The translations under genes were made by a program, and so were the position numbers. From Streptomyces cupreus (GTDB taxonomy: Bacteria > Actinomycetota > Actinomycetes > Streptomycetales > Streptomycetaceae): 64,000 nt of DNA. The DNA lies in contig NZ_JACMSF010000005.1 of assembly GCF_014257025.1 (NCBI RefSeq), positions 124,001 through 188,000 of the forward strand, in the 5' to 3' direction. Positions 19,306-28,413 of the stretch are shown here, piece by piece (positions within the stretch are counted from its first letter, which is position 1; each line of letters begins with the position of its first letter). The notes under the pieces were generated by a model. That model saw only the letters and a program-made list of their open reading frames with translations, made no database searches and was not told the DNA's origin.

Positions 19306-20441
19306 CGCCTGCGGTGTCGACGTCGGCCGCCGCAGCCCTGTTCTTCACTCGAACGAGTGTGTTGAACCGGGATCTTCGCCCGGAACCCGGCCGTTCTACC
19401 TGGTGCGGGGCAGAACTCGGCGGTGAGCAACCGGGGTTCGAGACCGGGGTCCGCCACCGCCGTCGTGTTCACCCGGTAGGTCAGGACACGGCGTCCGTCG
19501 ACGGTGGCCGCGGTGCGCACATAGCTGCCGGAGATGATCCCGTTGTGGCCCCACACCGTGGTGCCGCAGGGCAGCTTCACGGGAAACAGGCCCATGCCGT
19601 ACGAGCCGTGTGCGGCGCGGGTGTCGAGCATCTCGCGCAGCCGGCGCGGGGGCAGCAGTTCACCGCCGAGCAGCGCCGCGTAGAAGCGGTCCAGATCGGC
19701 GAGCGTGGTCACCAGCTCACCCGCGGCTCCGGCCACCCGCGGGTCGAGCTCGGTGACATCGCGCCCGCCGGAGGTGTAGGCGCGGCCGTGCGGGAAGGGA
19801 AGCGTAGTGAGCGATCCGGGAAAGGAGGTGCCGGTCAGGCGCAGGGGAGCGATCAGCCGGCGTTCGGCCTCGGCCGCGTAGGAGCGGCCGGTGACCTGCT
19901 GGACGATCAGGCCGAGCAGGACGTAGTTGGTGTTGGAGTAGACGAAGCGGCCGCGGTCGGCCGGGGAGTGGGTGAGTGCGAGGCGGACGGCCTGACGAGG
20001 GGAGAGGGGGACCATGCCCCCGGTGTCGGCGGTGAAGTCGTACAGGCCGCTGGTATGGGTGAGCAGGGCACGAAGGGTCAGCGCGCGCCCGTCGTTGCCG
20101 GCTCCGCGCACCAGGCCCGGCAGGTGCTGCTCCACCGTGTCGGACAGGGACAGCCGGTGTTCGGCGGCCAGTTGCAGGACGACCGTCGCCATGAAGGTCT
20201 TCGTGATGCTGCCCGCTCGGAAGTGGTCGACGAAGGAGATACCGGCGCCGGCCTGGGCGTAGTGGGTGCCGCTCCTCGCGTCTTGGGTGAGCAGCGCCGC
20301 GGCCGGGGCGCCGCCCCGGGTGACCAGCAGCGGAAGCACCGCGTCCGCGGCCGCTTCGGTGGGCGCGGACGAGGCGGACGGGGCGAGCGCGAGGAGGGCC
20401 AGGGCCACAGCAACGGCCAGTAGGGTCCGGAGCGGCGGCAT
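19203..20441 (-). CDS. Secreted serine beta-lactamase / D-Ala-D-Ala carboxypeptidase-like protein, with odd C-terminal tail
   Basis: The 412-aa protein has an AAGGAGG site seven bases before ATG and a signal peptide (MPPLRTLLAVAVALALLALAPSASSA). It carries a class C/S12 penicillin-binding fold: SITK (SxxK nucleophile motif), YSN in FVYSNTNYVLLGL (YxN), and HNG in VWGHNGIISG (third motif). Such proteins hydrolyse or modify D-alanyl peptides. The fold should end near LLTAEFCPA, yet the frame continues about 65 residues as an Arg/Ser-rich, low-complexity tail that is antisense to the last 103 bp of glpD. A small frameshift removing the natural stop is one explanation. Confidence 0.85.
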   Translation of the reverse strand: MPPLRTLLAVAVALALLALAPSASSAPTEAAADAVLPLLVTRGGAPAAALLTQDARSGTHYAQAGAGISFVDHFRAGSITKTFMATVVLQLAAEHRLSLSDTVEQHLPGLVRGAGNDGRALTLRALLTHTSGLYDFTADTGGMVPLSPRQAVRLALTHSPADRGRFVYSNTNYVLLGLIVQQVTGRSYAAEAERRLIAPLRLTGTSFPGSLTTLPFPHGRAYTSGGRDVTELDPRVAGAAGELVTTLADLDRFYAALLGGELLPPRRLREMLDTRAAHGSYGMGLFPVKLPCGTTVWGHNGIISGSYVRTAATVDGRRVLTYRVNTTAVADPGLEPRLLTAEFCPAPGRTAGFRAKIPVQHTRSSEEQGCGGRRRHRRRHSGTMSGAPNRAASAVRSSGCRWDSRSASTRFS

Positions 20442-20611
20442 GGCGGGACCTCCTTCTCGCGGCCCATCATGCAGGGTGCGGAACGAGCAGTTCCGCCAGG
20501 GGTGCCCCCGGGCGCCGGAGTTCTCGCGCACCAGCGGCACCCTGGGCGTCGGGCACTTGTCGGGTGAGAGACAATGGAGGCTCTGTCAGGGCGGGTTGCA
20601 TGAGGGGACGC

Positions 20612-22534
20612 ATGTCGGAGGCGGAGCGGGCGGGAGCATCCCGGCAGGACAACAACGGTCGTCTCCTCGCCGGGCGGTACCGGCTGGGAGATGTGCTGGG
20701 CCGCGGCGGCATGGGCACGGTGTGGCGTGCCGAGGACGAGACCCTGGGCCGGACCGTCGCCGTGAAGGAGCTGCGGTTCCCCTCGAACATCGACGAGGAG
20801 GAGAAGCGCCGGCTGATCACGCGGACGCTGCGGGAGGCCAAGGCCATCGCGCGGATCCGCAACAACAGCGCGGTGACGGTCTTCGACGTGGTCGACGAGG
20901 ACGACCGGCCCTGGATCGTGATGGAGCTCGTCGAGGGCAAGTCGCTCGCCGAGGTCATCCGGGAGGACGGCCTGCTGGAGCCGAGGCGTGCGGCGGAGGT
21001 CGGGCTCGCGGTGCTCGACGTGCTGCGCTCGGCCCACCGTGAGGGCATCCTGCACCGGGACGTGAAGCCGTCGAACGTGCTGATCGCCGAGGACGGCCGG
21101 GTCGTGCTCACCGACTTCGGCATCGCCCAGGTCGAGGGCGACCCGTCCATCACCTCCACCGGCATGCTCGTCGGCGCGCCCTCCTACATCTCCCCGGAGC
21201 GGGCCCGCGGGCACAAGCCGGGACCTGCGGCCGACCTGTGGTCGCTCGGAGGGCTGCTGTACGCGTCGGTCGAGGGTGTGCCGCCGTACGACAAGGGCTC
21301 CGCCATCGCGACGCTCACCGCGGTGATGACCGAGCCGTTGGAGGAGCCCAAGAACGCCGGGCCGCTGAGGGACGTCATCTACGGGCTGCTCACCAAGGAC
21401 CCGGCGAAGCGGCTCGACGACGCCGGTGCGCGGTCGATGCTGAACGACGTCATCCACGCGCCCGAGCCCAAGGCGGCGGAGGTGGAGGCGCCGGACGCGA
21501 CGAAGGTCGTGCCGCTGCCGGCGCAGCCCGACGCGCCCGCGGAGGCCGGGGAGCGGTTGCGGGGGGCGTTGCGTTCCGTGCGTAAGGCCGCTGTCTCGGC
21601 GGGGTCTGGGGCCTCCTCTCGTGCCAAGTCGGGTGGTGAGACGGCGGTTTCCCGCTCCGGATCGGGCGGGGCGGCTTCGGGCGGTGCCGAGCAGCGGAGT
21701 ACCTCTGGGGGCAACGCGCAGTCGGGCGGGCGTAGTTCGGGGTGGCCTGTGATGACGCCGCCGGATCTGCCGCCTCGGCCGGCGCCCAGGGCGCCGCTGA
21801 CCGATGTGGTGCCGCGGCGGACCTTGGTGATCATCGCCGTGGTCGTGGTGCTGGCCGTCATCGGTGTGGTGTTGGCGTTCGCCTTCAACGGGGACGATCC
21901 CGAGGACACGGCGAGTGGCGGTGGCACCAAGGCGTCGACCAAGGCGAGCGCCAGTGCCGACACCAAGGAGGACGAGAGCGGCGGGACGCGTCCGGAGGGG
22001 CAGGCGAGTCAGTCCGCGACGACCGGATCGACACCGAGCGCCGGCGCGAGCGCTTCGGCCGGTGGCGGTACGGGCTCGGACGGTTCGTCCGGCGGTGACA
22101 GGGGTGTGGCCTCCACCCATCAGGGCAGCCAGGGGTATTCCATCGGGCTGCCCAAGGGGTGGAAGTACCAGTCCACGGGCGACGCGGGTGACCGGTTCAC
22201 CGGACCCAACGGGCAGAAGCTGCTCATCGGTTGGACCACCGCGCCCAAGGACGACCCCGTCGCCGACTGGAAGAACCAGGAGGGCGCCATGCAGCGCGCC
22301 CAGTACCAGCGGATCCGAATCGAGGCGGTGAACTACCGGGACTGGAACACGGCCGACTGGGAGTTCACCTATGTCGAGAGCGGCACGAAGTACCGGAGCA
22401 TCGACCGTGGGTTCGTGGTCGACGACCATCTCGGGTATGGGCTGATGTACACGGCGAAAGCCGCCAATTGGGGCAGTGAGCTGCGTAAGGACACATGGCG
22501 GACGTTCACGAGGTCCTTCGAACCGAAGCCGTGA
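20612..22534 (+). CDS. Transmembrane Ser/Thr protein kinase (array gene 1)
   Basis: This is a 640-aa Hanks-type kinase. The kinase domain spans about residues 18-285: glycine loop LGRGGMGTVW, VAVKEL with the ATP-binding lysine, HRDVKPSN catalytic loop, LTDFGIAQ, SYISPERARG and DLWSLGGLLY. A long Ala/Gly/Ser/Pro linker follows, then one membrane helix (about 404-428, TLVIIAVVVVLAVIGVVLAFAF). The roughly 210-residue extracellular part ends in a folded domain (YSIGLPKGWKYQSTG... WRTFTRSF). There are no PASTA repeats, so the ligand differs from PknB types. ATG 20612 follows GAGGGG. It is the first of six kinase genes on one strand. Confidence 0.93.
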   Translation: MSEAERAGASRQDNNGRLLAGRYRLGDVLGRGGMGTVWRAEDETLGRTVAVKELRFPSNIDEEEKRRLITRTLREAKAIARIRNNSAVTVFDVVDEDDRPWIVMELVEGKSLAEVIREDGLLEPRRAAEVGLAVLDVLRSAHREGILHRDVKPSNVLIAEDGRVVLTDFGIAQVEGDPSITSTGMLVGAPSYISPERARGHKPGPAADLWSLGGLLYASVEGVPPYDKGSAIATLTAVMTEPLEEPKNAGPLRDVIYGLLTKDPAKRLDDAGARSMLNDVIHAPEPKAAEVEAPDATKVVPLPAQPDAPAEAGERLRGALRSVRKAAVSAGSGASSRAKSGGETAVSRSGSGGAASGGAEQRSTSGGNAQSGGRSSGWPVMTPPDLPPRPAPRAPLTDVVPRRTLVIIAVVVVLAVIGVVLAFAFNGDDPEDTASGGGTKASTKASASADTKEDESGGTRPEGQASQSATTGSTPSAGASASAGGGTGSDGSSGGDRGVASTHQGSQGYSIGLPKGWKYQSTGDAGDRFTGPNGQKLLIGWTTAPKDDPVADWKNQEGAMQRAQYQRIRIEAVNYRDWNTADWEFTYVESGTKYRSIDRGFVVDDHLGYGLMYTAKAANWGSELRKDTWRTFTRSFEPKP

Positions 22535-22709
22535 TCCACCGCGTGTAGTGAGTGGTCACGGTTTGGTGCGTGAGATCTGGCATCCCCTCTTTGCGGGTTG
22601 CCTCCGGCACGTATCGTGAGTGCTTGCGGACCGTACGCATCCGGGTATGAGGCCACAACGGGACGCAAGGCGAACGGAATTGACCAACCGGGCGGCCGGG
22701 GGAGGCATC

Positions 22710-25376
22710 GTGGACGACTATGCGGGTCGGGTGCTCGCCGACCGCTACCGACTGCCGCTGCCGCCGTCCGACGAGTACGAACTCACCGAGACCCGGGCCT
22801 TCGACACCTACAGCGGACAGGAAGTCCTGGTCAGGCAGGTGCCGTTGCCGGAGGTCGTCGAGGCCGAGGTGCTCGATGCGGAGGGACTGCCCGACGGTTT
22901 CACCGCGCGTGAGCGGGGTGCCCTGCGGCGACCCGCGGCGCGTGGCAGTACCCGGCGGCCCACCGATCCGGCCGTGCGGCGGGCAGTGGAGGCCGCGCAG
23001 GCGGCGGCCCGGATTCCGGACCATCCCCGGCTGGACCAGGTCTTCGACGTGTTCGCCGAGGGCGGTTCGCTGTGGATCGTCAGCGAGTTGGTGTCGGCGC
23101 GACCGCTGGCCGCGCTGCTCGCGGAGAAGCCGCTGACGCCGTACCGGGCGGCCGAGGTCGCCTCCGATGTGCTGATGGCGCTGCGGGTGCTGCACGCGCA
23201 CGGCTGGGTGCACCGGAACATCACCGCGCGAACGGTGCTCGTCTGCGACGACGGACGCGTGATGCTGACCGGGCTGGCGGTCGGGGCCGCGGAAGAGGCG
23301 CTGTGCGGGTACGACCCGGTGCCGGCGGACGATGACGAGGGCGGCGCGGGCTTCAGCGGACCTGGCGGCCCCTCCGGCGGTTCCGTCTCCGTCGAGGTGG
23401 ACCCCGAGGCCGCTCGGCGGGCCGCGATCGAGGCTCGGGCGGCCGGTGGGCTGCCCCCGGTCGCCGGACCGGGCGGCGGCAGCGCGAACCCGGTCGGCGG
23501 GGGTGCCGGTGCGCCGGCGCCCCGGGCCGTGGAGAGCGGCGGCGACATCCGGGCGGCGCGGGCCGGAGCGATCGCCGCGTACCGAGCCGGGGCCAGGGCC
23601 GCGGCCCGAGTCCAGGAGGCCCAGAACGGCCGAGCCGCCTTGCCGGGCGCCCGCCCTGCCCCCGAGGCCAACGGCGCGGCGCAACCGCCGTACCCCTCCG
23701 CCAACGGCGCACAGCAGCCGCCCGCCGGGCCGCCCGGGCAGATCGCCGACCCCTACGGCGTCCGCGCCGGGTCCTGGCACGGCGCCGCGCCCCGCACAGG
23801 CGTCGGCGGCGCGGCGCCGGAGACGGCCAACCGCCCAGAAGTCCAGGCAGGCCCGGGCCGCACCGCCCTGCCCCCGGCCGGGACCGGCCCGCTCGCCTCT
23901 CCCGCCGGAACCCAGGGAGCAGGGGCGCCCCTCCCAGGCCCCGCCGGAACCCAGGGAGCAGGCGCGCCCCTCCCAGGCCCCGCCGGGACCACGCCCGCCG
24001 GTGCCCCCGAACTCGCCGGCATCACACCCCCCGGTGCCACCCCCGCCGGCATCACGCCCCCCGGTACCCCCACCGCCCCACCCCCCAGCCGCTGGGACGA
24101 CCTCGCCGCTGCCGCCCCCGTCCGTCGAGGCCCCGCCACCGCGCTCGCCGCCGAGCGCGCTCGGCAGGCCCGTATGGCCGTCGTCGGCCCTGTCACCGAG
24201 CGTTGGGCGCCCGAGCAGGCCGGTCCTGTGCATGAGAACTGGCAGTTGGCTGCGCCCATCGGCCCCGCCACCGACCTGTGGGCGCTCGGAGCGCTGCTGT
24301 TCCGGGCCGTGCAGGGGCATGCGCCGTACCCGGAGGAGTCCACCGCCGAACTGGTGCAGATGGTGTGTGCCGAGCCGCCCGCCTTCGCGGAGGAGTGCGG
24401 GCCGCTCAGGCCGGTCGTCGAGTCGTTGCTGCGGCAGGACCCCACCGAGCGGATCGACTTCGAGGAGCTGCGCGGCTGGCTGCGCTCCCTCGTGCGGTCC
24501 GCGCCCGAGCCGGAGGCCGGGGCGCATGTCGTCGCAGCGCCACCCGCCGACGCCAGCCGGCTGCCGGTGGTGCGCCGCAGGGGCGAGCTGGTGCGCAGGA
24601 GGCGCGCCGGGCTGCCCGCGCATCACGGACGGCACAAGCGGGCCCGGCAGGAGGCGCGTTCGCCGCGCAGCCTCGGCCGTACCCTGCTCGTGCTGGTCCT
24701 GCTGCTGATGGCCGGGGCCATCGCGTACGCCATGCTGTTCATGCCCAAGGCCGACGGCGGCGCAGCCGACGACGCCGACCGGACCGGCGCCACGGGCGAG
24801 GTCGGTCAGGCGCCGGACGCGAGCAGTGAGCCCCGGCCCGACCAGACCTCGCCCGCCGAGGAGAACAGCCCCTCGGAGTCGGCGGGTTCGCCCGAGTCGT
24901 CGCAGACCACCGGGCCCGATGTCGCCGACGGCTTCGCCCTGCGCGCGGACGACGAGGGGTTCCGGGTCGCCGTGGCCAACGGGTGGGACCGGGCGGCGAA
25001 GAACGGACGCGGGCAGGTCGTGTACGCGCACGGCGACTTCGAGCTCATCGTCGTACCGGGCCGGGACACCGCCGACGAGTTCGGTGACGACCCGATGGCG
25101 TACCAGCGTGAGAACGAGCCCGAGCTCCAGCCGTACCGGGACTCCAGTTGGGCGACCTCCACCGGGCTGAAGACGATCGAGGTGGGCGGGCGGACCATGG
25201 CCGAGGGCCAGTTCACCTGGACCGACGACGAGGGGCGCGAGCGGTTCGTACGCAATCTCGCGATCCTGATCGACGGGCGGTACCACGTGGTGCAGGTGCG
25301 TGGTCCGGAGGCCGAGCGGGACGAGGTCACGCGGCTGTTCGAGCAGGCCTCGGCCACCTATCAGGTCACCGGCTGA
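22710..25376 (+). CDS. Membrane pseudokinase with split kinase domain (array gene 2)
   Basis: The 888-aa protein starts at GTG after GGGGGAGG. Kinase subdomains are recognisable but catalytically degraded: the beta3 lysine is Arg42 (EVLVRQVPL), the HRD aspartate is Asn170 (VHRNITARTVL), and DFG reads GLA (188-190). About 300 residues of Ala/Pro/Gly-rich sequence, including a duplicated 13-residue unit, are inserted before the second half of the fold (DLWALGALLFRAVQGHAPYPEES, Asp522; DPTERIDFEELRGWLR). A membrane helix lies at about 657-678, followed by an extracellular domain of about 200 residues ending TRLFEQASATYQVTG, like the ends of the neighbouring kinases. It is probably a scaffold or regulator of the adjacent active kinases. 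Confidence 0.88.
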   Translation: MDDYAGRVLADRYRLPLPPSDEYELTETRAFDTYSGQEVLVRQVPLPEVVEAEVLDAEGLPDGFTARERGALRRPAARGSTRRPTDPAVRRAVEAAQAAARIPDHPRLDQVFDVFAEGGSLWIVSELVSARPLAALLAEKPLTPYRAAEVASDVLMALRVLHAHGWVHRNITARTVLVCDDGRVMLTGLAVGAAEEALCGYDPVPADDDEGGAGFSGPGGPSGGSVSVEVDPEAARRAAIEARAAGGLPPVAGPGGGSANPVGGGAGAPAPRAVESGGDIRAARAGAIAAYRAGARAAARVQEAQNGRAALPGARPAPEANGAAQPPYPSANGAQQPPAGPPGQIADPYGVRAGSWHGAAPRTGVGGAAPETANRPEVQAGPGRTALPPAGTGPLASPAGTQGAGAPLPGPAGTQGAGAPLPGPAGTTPAGAPELAGITPPGATPAGITPPGTPTAPPPSRWDDLAAAAPVRRGPATALAAERARQARMAVVGPVTERWAPEQAGPVHENWQLAAPIGPATDLWALGALLFRAVQGHAPYPEESTAELVQMVCAEPPAFAEECGPLRPVVESLLRQDPTERIDFEELRGWLRSLVRSAPEPEAGAHVVAAPPADASRLPVVRRRGELVRRRRAGLPAHHGRHKRARQEARSPRSLGRTLLVLVLLLMAGAIAYAMLFMPKADGGAADDADRTGATGEVGQAPDASSEPRPDQTSPAEENSPSESAGSPESSQTTGPDVADGFALRADDEGFRVAVANGWDRAAKNGRGQVVYAHGDFELIVVPGRDTADEFGDDPMAYQRENEPELQPYRDSSWATSTGLKTIEVGGRTMAEGQFTWTDDEGRERFVRNLAILIDGRYHVVQVRGPEAERDEVTRLFEQASATYQVTG
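23904..23981 (+). repeat. Tandem duplication of a 39-bp unit inside the pseudokinase insertion
   Basis: Two in-frame copies (23904-23942 and 23943-23981), differing at one base, encode AGTQGAGAPLPGP twice. A diverged third start (AGTTPAGAP) follows. The linker is probably expanding by slippage. Confidence 0.9.
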
Positions 25377-25496
25377 TCCAGCTCCCCGACTCTGGGTGAC
25401 GACAACCGTCACAGTGCTGTCTCTGTGTCACCCCGCTTGTTCCCTGGAAGCGACCCGGTCCCTAATCTGACCCTGTCAAGAACATTGCGGGGCAAC

Positions 25497-27128
25497 GTGA
25501 ATCAGATGCAGGGCCAGCTCCTCGCGGGGCGTTACCGACTGGCCGACGCCATCGGCAGCGGCGGTATGGGCCGAGTGTGGCGTGCGCACGACGAGGTGCT
25601 GCACCGGGCCGTCGCCATCAAGGAGTTGACCGCCGCCCACTTCGTCTCCGAGAGCGACCAGGAGCGACTCCTCGCCCGCACCCGGGCGGAGGCCCGGGCG
25701 GCCGCGCGGATCAACCACTCCGCGGTGGTCACCGTGCACGACGTGCTCGACCATGACGCCCGGCCGTGGATCGTGATGGAGCTGGTCGAGGGCCACTCGC
25801 TGGCCGACGCGGTCAAGGACCACGGCCGCATCGAGCCGCGCGAGGCCGCCCGGATCGGCCTGTGGGTGCTGCGCGCCCTGCGCGCCGCGCACTCCGCCGG
25901 CGTCCTGCACCGCGACGTCAAGCCCGGCAACGTCCTCCTCGGCGACGACGGCCGCGTCCTGCTCACCGACTTCGGCATCGCGCAGATCGAGGGCGACACC
26001 ACCATCACCCGCACCGGAGAGGTCGTCGGCTCCGTCGACTACCTCGCCCCGGAGCGCATCCGCGGCCACGACCCGGGCTCCGCGTCCGACCTGTGGGCCC
26101 TCGGCGCCACCCTGTACACGGCGGTGGAGGGCCGTTCGCCGTTCCGCCGCACCTCGCCGCTCTCCACCATGCAGGCGGTCGTCGAGGAGGAGGCCGCGCG
26201 GCCCGCGTACGCCGGTCCGCTCGCCCCCGTCATCGCAGCCCTGCTGCACAAGGACCCCGCGGTACGCCCCGACGCGACAGCGGCCGAGCTGATGCTCGCC
26301 GAGGCGGCGGAGGGCCGGCGGCCGAACGCGGCGCAGGTGTACGTGCCGACGCAGCACGCGCGCGCCGACTCCGGTACGGCGCCACGGACGGGGCCGACCA
26401 CGCCGTATCAGGCGACCACTCCGCCGTATCAGCCGACAGCCACGCCGTATCAGGCCACGACCCCGCCGCCCAAGCGCCGTCGGCTGCGCACGCTGGCCCT
26501 GGTCGTCGTCATCGCCGCCCTCGTCGGCGGGGGTACGGTCGTGGCCCTGCAGAAGTGGGACGAGGGACGGCAGACGAACCACCGGACGTCCCCGTCACCG
26601 AGCCCTACGCCCACGCCGACGCCCGAGAACAGCCCGAGCCAGAGCCCCGACAGCACCGTCCCCGCCGGCTGGGTCCCCGTCGACGACCCCATCGGTTTCG
26701 GCCTCTCCCTGCCCAAGGGCTGGACGCGGCGCAACTACCAGAAGTCGGGCACCCTCCAGCAGGTCGACTACTCGCCGGACGGCGGCAAGAACTTCGTGCG
26801 GATCGCCGTGGACACCGCACCCGACTTCGACGATCCCTACGCCCACATGGTCGACCTGGACGGACAACTGGGCGAGCGGCTGGTCGACTACACGACGCTG
26901 AGCCTGGAACGCGATCTCTATCGCGACCGTCCGGGCGCACGTCTGGAGCACACCTGGACCGCGCTGGCCAAGGACACGGACTTCCCGGGGCCGTACCGGG
27001 CCGTCGACCAGATGTACATGGCCGGCAGCGGCGTCGAGTACGCGATCTACCTGGCCGCTCCCGCCGACGAATGGGCCACCGCCGAGCCGCGGTTGGAGCC
27101 GGTGCTGCGGAGCTGGCGCGAGGGCTGA
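25497..27128 (+). CDS. Transmembrane Ser/Thr protein kinase (array gene 3)
   Basis: This 543-aa active-looking kinase has IGSGGMGRVW, VAIKEL (Lys), HRDVKPGN, LTDFGIAQIEGDTTITRTGEVVGSVDYLAPERIRG and DLWALGATLYTAVEGRSPF. The kinase domain ends near residue 270. A Thr/Pro linker repeats TPYQ and PPYQ units, the single membrane helix is at about 331-350 (LRTLALVVVIAALVGGGTVVAL), a Ser/Pro stalk follows, and the extracellular domain runs from about 390 (WVPVDDPIGFGLSLPKGWTRR) to the end. The extracellular fold shares the short 'GFxLxLPKGW' start with array gene 1. GTG 25497 is taken as the start; ATG 25506 is three codons later. Confidence 0.92.
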   Translation: MNQMQGQLLAGRYRLADAIGSGGMGRVWRAHDEVLHRAVAIKELTAAHFVSESDQERLLARTRAEARAAARINHSAVVTVHDVLDHDARPWIVMELVEGHSLADAVKDHGRIEPREAARIGLWVLRALRAAHSAGVLHRDVKPGNVLLGDDGRVLLTDFGIAQIEGDTTITRTGEVVGSVDYLAPERIRGHDPGSASDLWALGATLYTAVEGRSPFRRTSPLSTMQAVVEEEAARPAYAGPLAPVIAALLHKDPAVRPDATAAELMLAEAAEGRRPNAAQVYVPTQHARADSGTAPRTGPTTPYQATTPPYQPTATPYQATTPPPKRRRLRTLALVVVIAALVGGGTVVALQKWDEGRQTNHRTSPSPSPTPTPTPENSPSQSPDSTVPAGWVPVDDPIGFGLSLPKGWTRRNYQKSGTLQQVDYSPDGGKNFVRIAVDTAPDFDDPYAHMVDLDGQLGERLVDYTTLSLERDLYRDRPGARLEHTWTALAKDTDFPGPYRAVDQMYMAGSGVEYAIYLAAPADEWATAEPRLEPVLRSWREG

Positions 27129-27198
27129 TTCCGGGGCCGGCCGGTTCACCAGCAGAGTTGGCCGGTCAGCACCGCGGAGGCAGGCCGTCCGGCGGGGC

Positions 27199-28332
27199 AT
27201 GATGGGGCGTATGGCGACCCATGGGGATCAGGGGGAGAGCAACTTCCGGGTCATCGCGGGCCGTTACCGTCTGGAGGAGCGGATCGGGCGCGGCGGGATG
27301 GGGGTCGTGTGGCGGGCCACCGACCAACTGCTCAAGCGGCGCGTGGCGGTCAAGGAGTTCCCCTTCGACGAGAGCGACTCCGGCTCGCTCACCCCGGCGG
27401 ACCTGCGGCGGCGCCGTGAACGCACCCTTCGCGAGGCACGGGCGGTCGCGCGGCTGCGGCATCCGCACATCATCGTGGTGCACGACATCGTGGAGCACGC
27501 CGAACGGCGCTACATCGTCATGGAGTTGATCGACGGCGGCTCGCTCGCCGACCGGATCTCCGCGCACGGGCCCGTCGACGCCGTCGAGGCCGCGCGGATC
27601 GGCGCCGATCTGCTGAGCGCGCTGCGCACCGCGCACGAGGCGGGTGTGCTGCACCGCGACATCAAGCCCGCGAACGTCCTCATCGACGCGGGCACCGGCC
27701 GTGTCGTGCTCACCGACTTCGGCATCGCCCGGATCGCGGGCGCCAGCACCCTCACCGAGACCGGCACCTTCGTGGGCTCGCCCGAGTACACCGCGCCCGA
27801 GCGGATGTCCGGCGCCAGGACCGGGCCCGCCTCCGACCTGTGGTCGGTGGGCGCGCTGCTGTGCACGGCCGTCAGCGGTGAATCGCCGTTCCGGCGCGAC
27901 TCGTTGGGCGGCATCCTGCACGCGGTCGTCTCCGACGAGATACGGCCGCCCCCGCAGGCCACGCCCCTGCTGCCTGTCGTACGGGGCCTGCTGGAGCGCG
28001 ATCCGTCACGGCGTCTGGACGCGGCGCGGGCCGAGTGGATGCTGCGGGACTTCCTGGCCACGGGGCGCGCACCGCAGCCGGCGCCGGTCACGCCGGTCCC
28101 GTCGGTCTGGCGGTCCCGGCGGGGCGTGCTGGTGAGCGTGCTGCTGGTCGCCGCGGTGGCGGTGGCGGGGGTATCTGCGGTGGCGTTGCTGGTGAACGGG
28201 GAGGGCAACGGAAACGTTCCGCCACCGTCGAGTTCGAGTTCGACTCCGGGAACATCGGTGAGTACGTCCGTGGCCCCCTCGGTCACCCCTTCACCGTCGC
28301 TGTCCACCCGCAGGTACATAAATGGGAGATAA
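27199..28332 (+). CDS. Transmembrane Ser/Thr protein kinase without extracellular domain (array gene 4)
   Basis: This 377-aa kinase has IGRGGMGVVW, VAVKEF (Lys), HRDIKPANVL, LTDFGIARIAGASTLTETGTFVGSPEYTAPERMSG and DLWSVGALLCTAVSGESPF. After the kinase domain comes a short linker and a membrane helix (about 310-333), then only about 45 residues of Ser/Thr/Pro stalk before the stop (LSTRRYINGR). The other array members carry 150-200 further residues outside the cell. The next gene starts about 80 bp later, so no remnant sensor domain can fit. The start could be ATG 27199 or 27211; neither has a well-spaced ribosome site. Confidence 0.9.
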   Translation: MMGRMATHGDQGESNFRVIAGRYRLEERIGRGGMGVVWRATDQLLKRRVAVKEFPFDESDSGSLTPADLRRRRERTLREARAVARLRHPHIIVVHDIVEHAERRYIVMELIDGGSLADRISAHGPVDAVEAARIGADLLSALRTAHEAGVLHRDIKPANVLIDAGTGRVVLTDFGIARIAGASTLTETGTFVGSPEYTAPERMSGARTGPASDLWSVGALLCTAVSGESPFRRDSLGGILHAVVSDEIRPPPQATPLLPVVRGLLERDPSRRLDAARAEWMLRDFLATGRAPQPAPVTPVPSVWRSRRGVLVSVLLVAAVAVAGVSAVALLVNGEGNGNVPPPSSSSSTPGTSVSTSVAPSVTPSPSLSTRRYINGR

Positions 28333-28413
28333 GCCCCGCCCCGGGTCACGGGTCTGCTACCGGACAGTGTTCGAGGTGGAACGTGGGGCCCTTGGCGCGA
28401 TATGGATGGACGC

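Noticed and set aside
22506..25412. 968-codon minus-strand frame opposite the pseudokinase gene
   Set aside because: It is a shadow frame: high G+C gives long antisense openings. The product is low-complexity Arg/Gly with no motifs, while the plus strand has clear kinase and membrane features.
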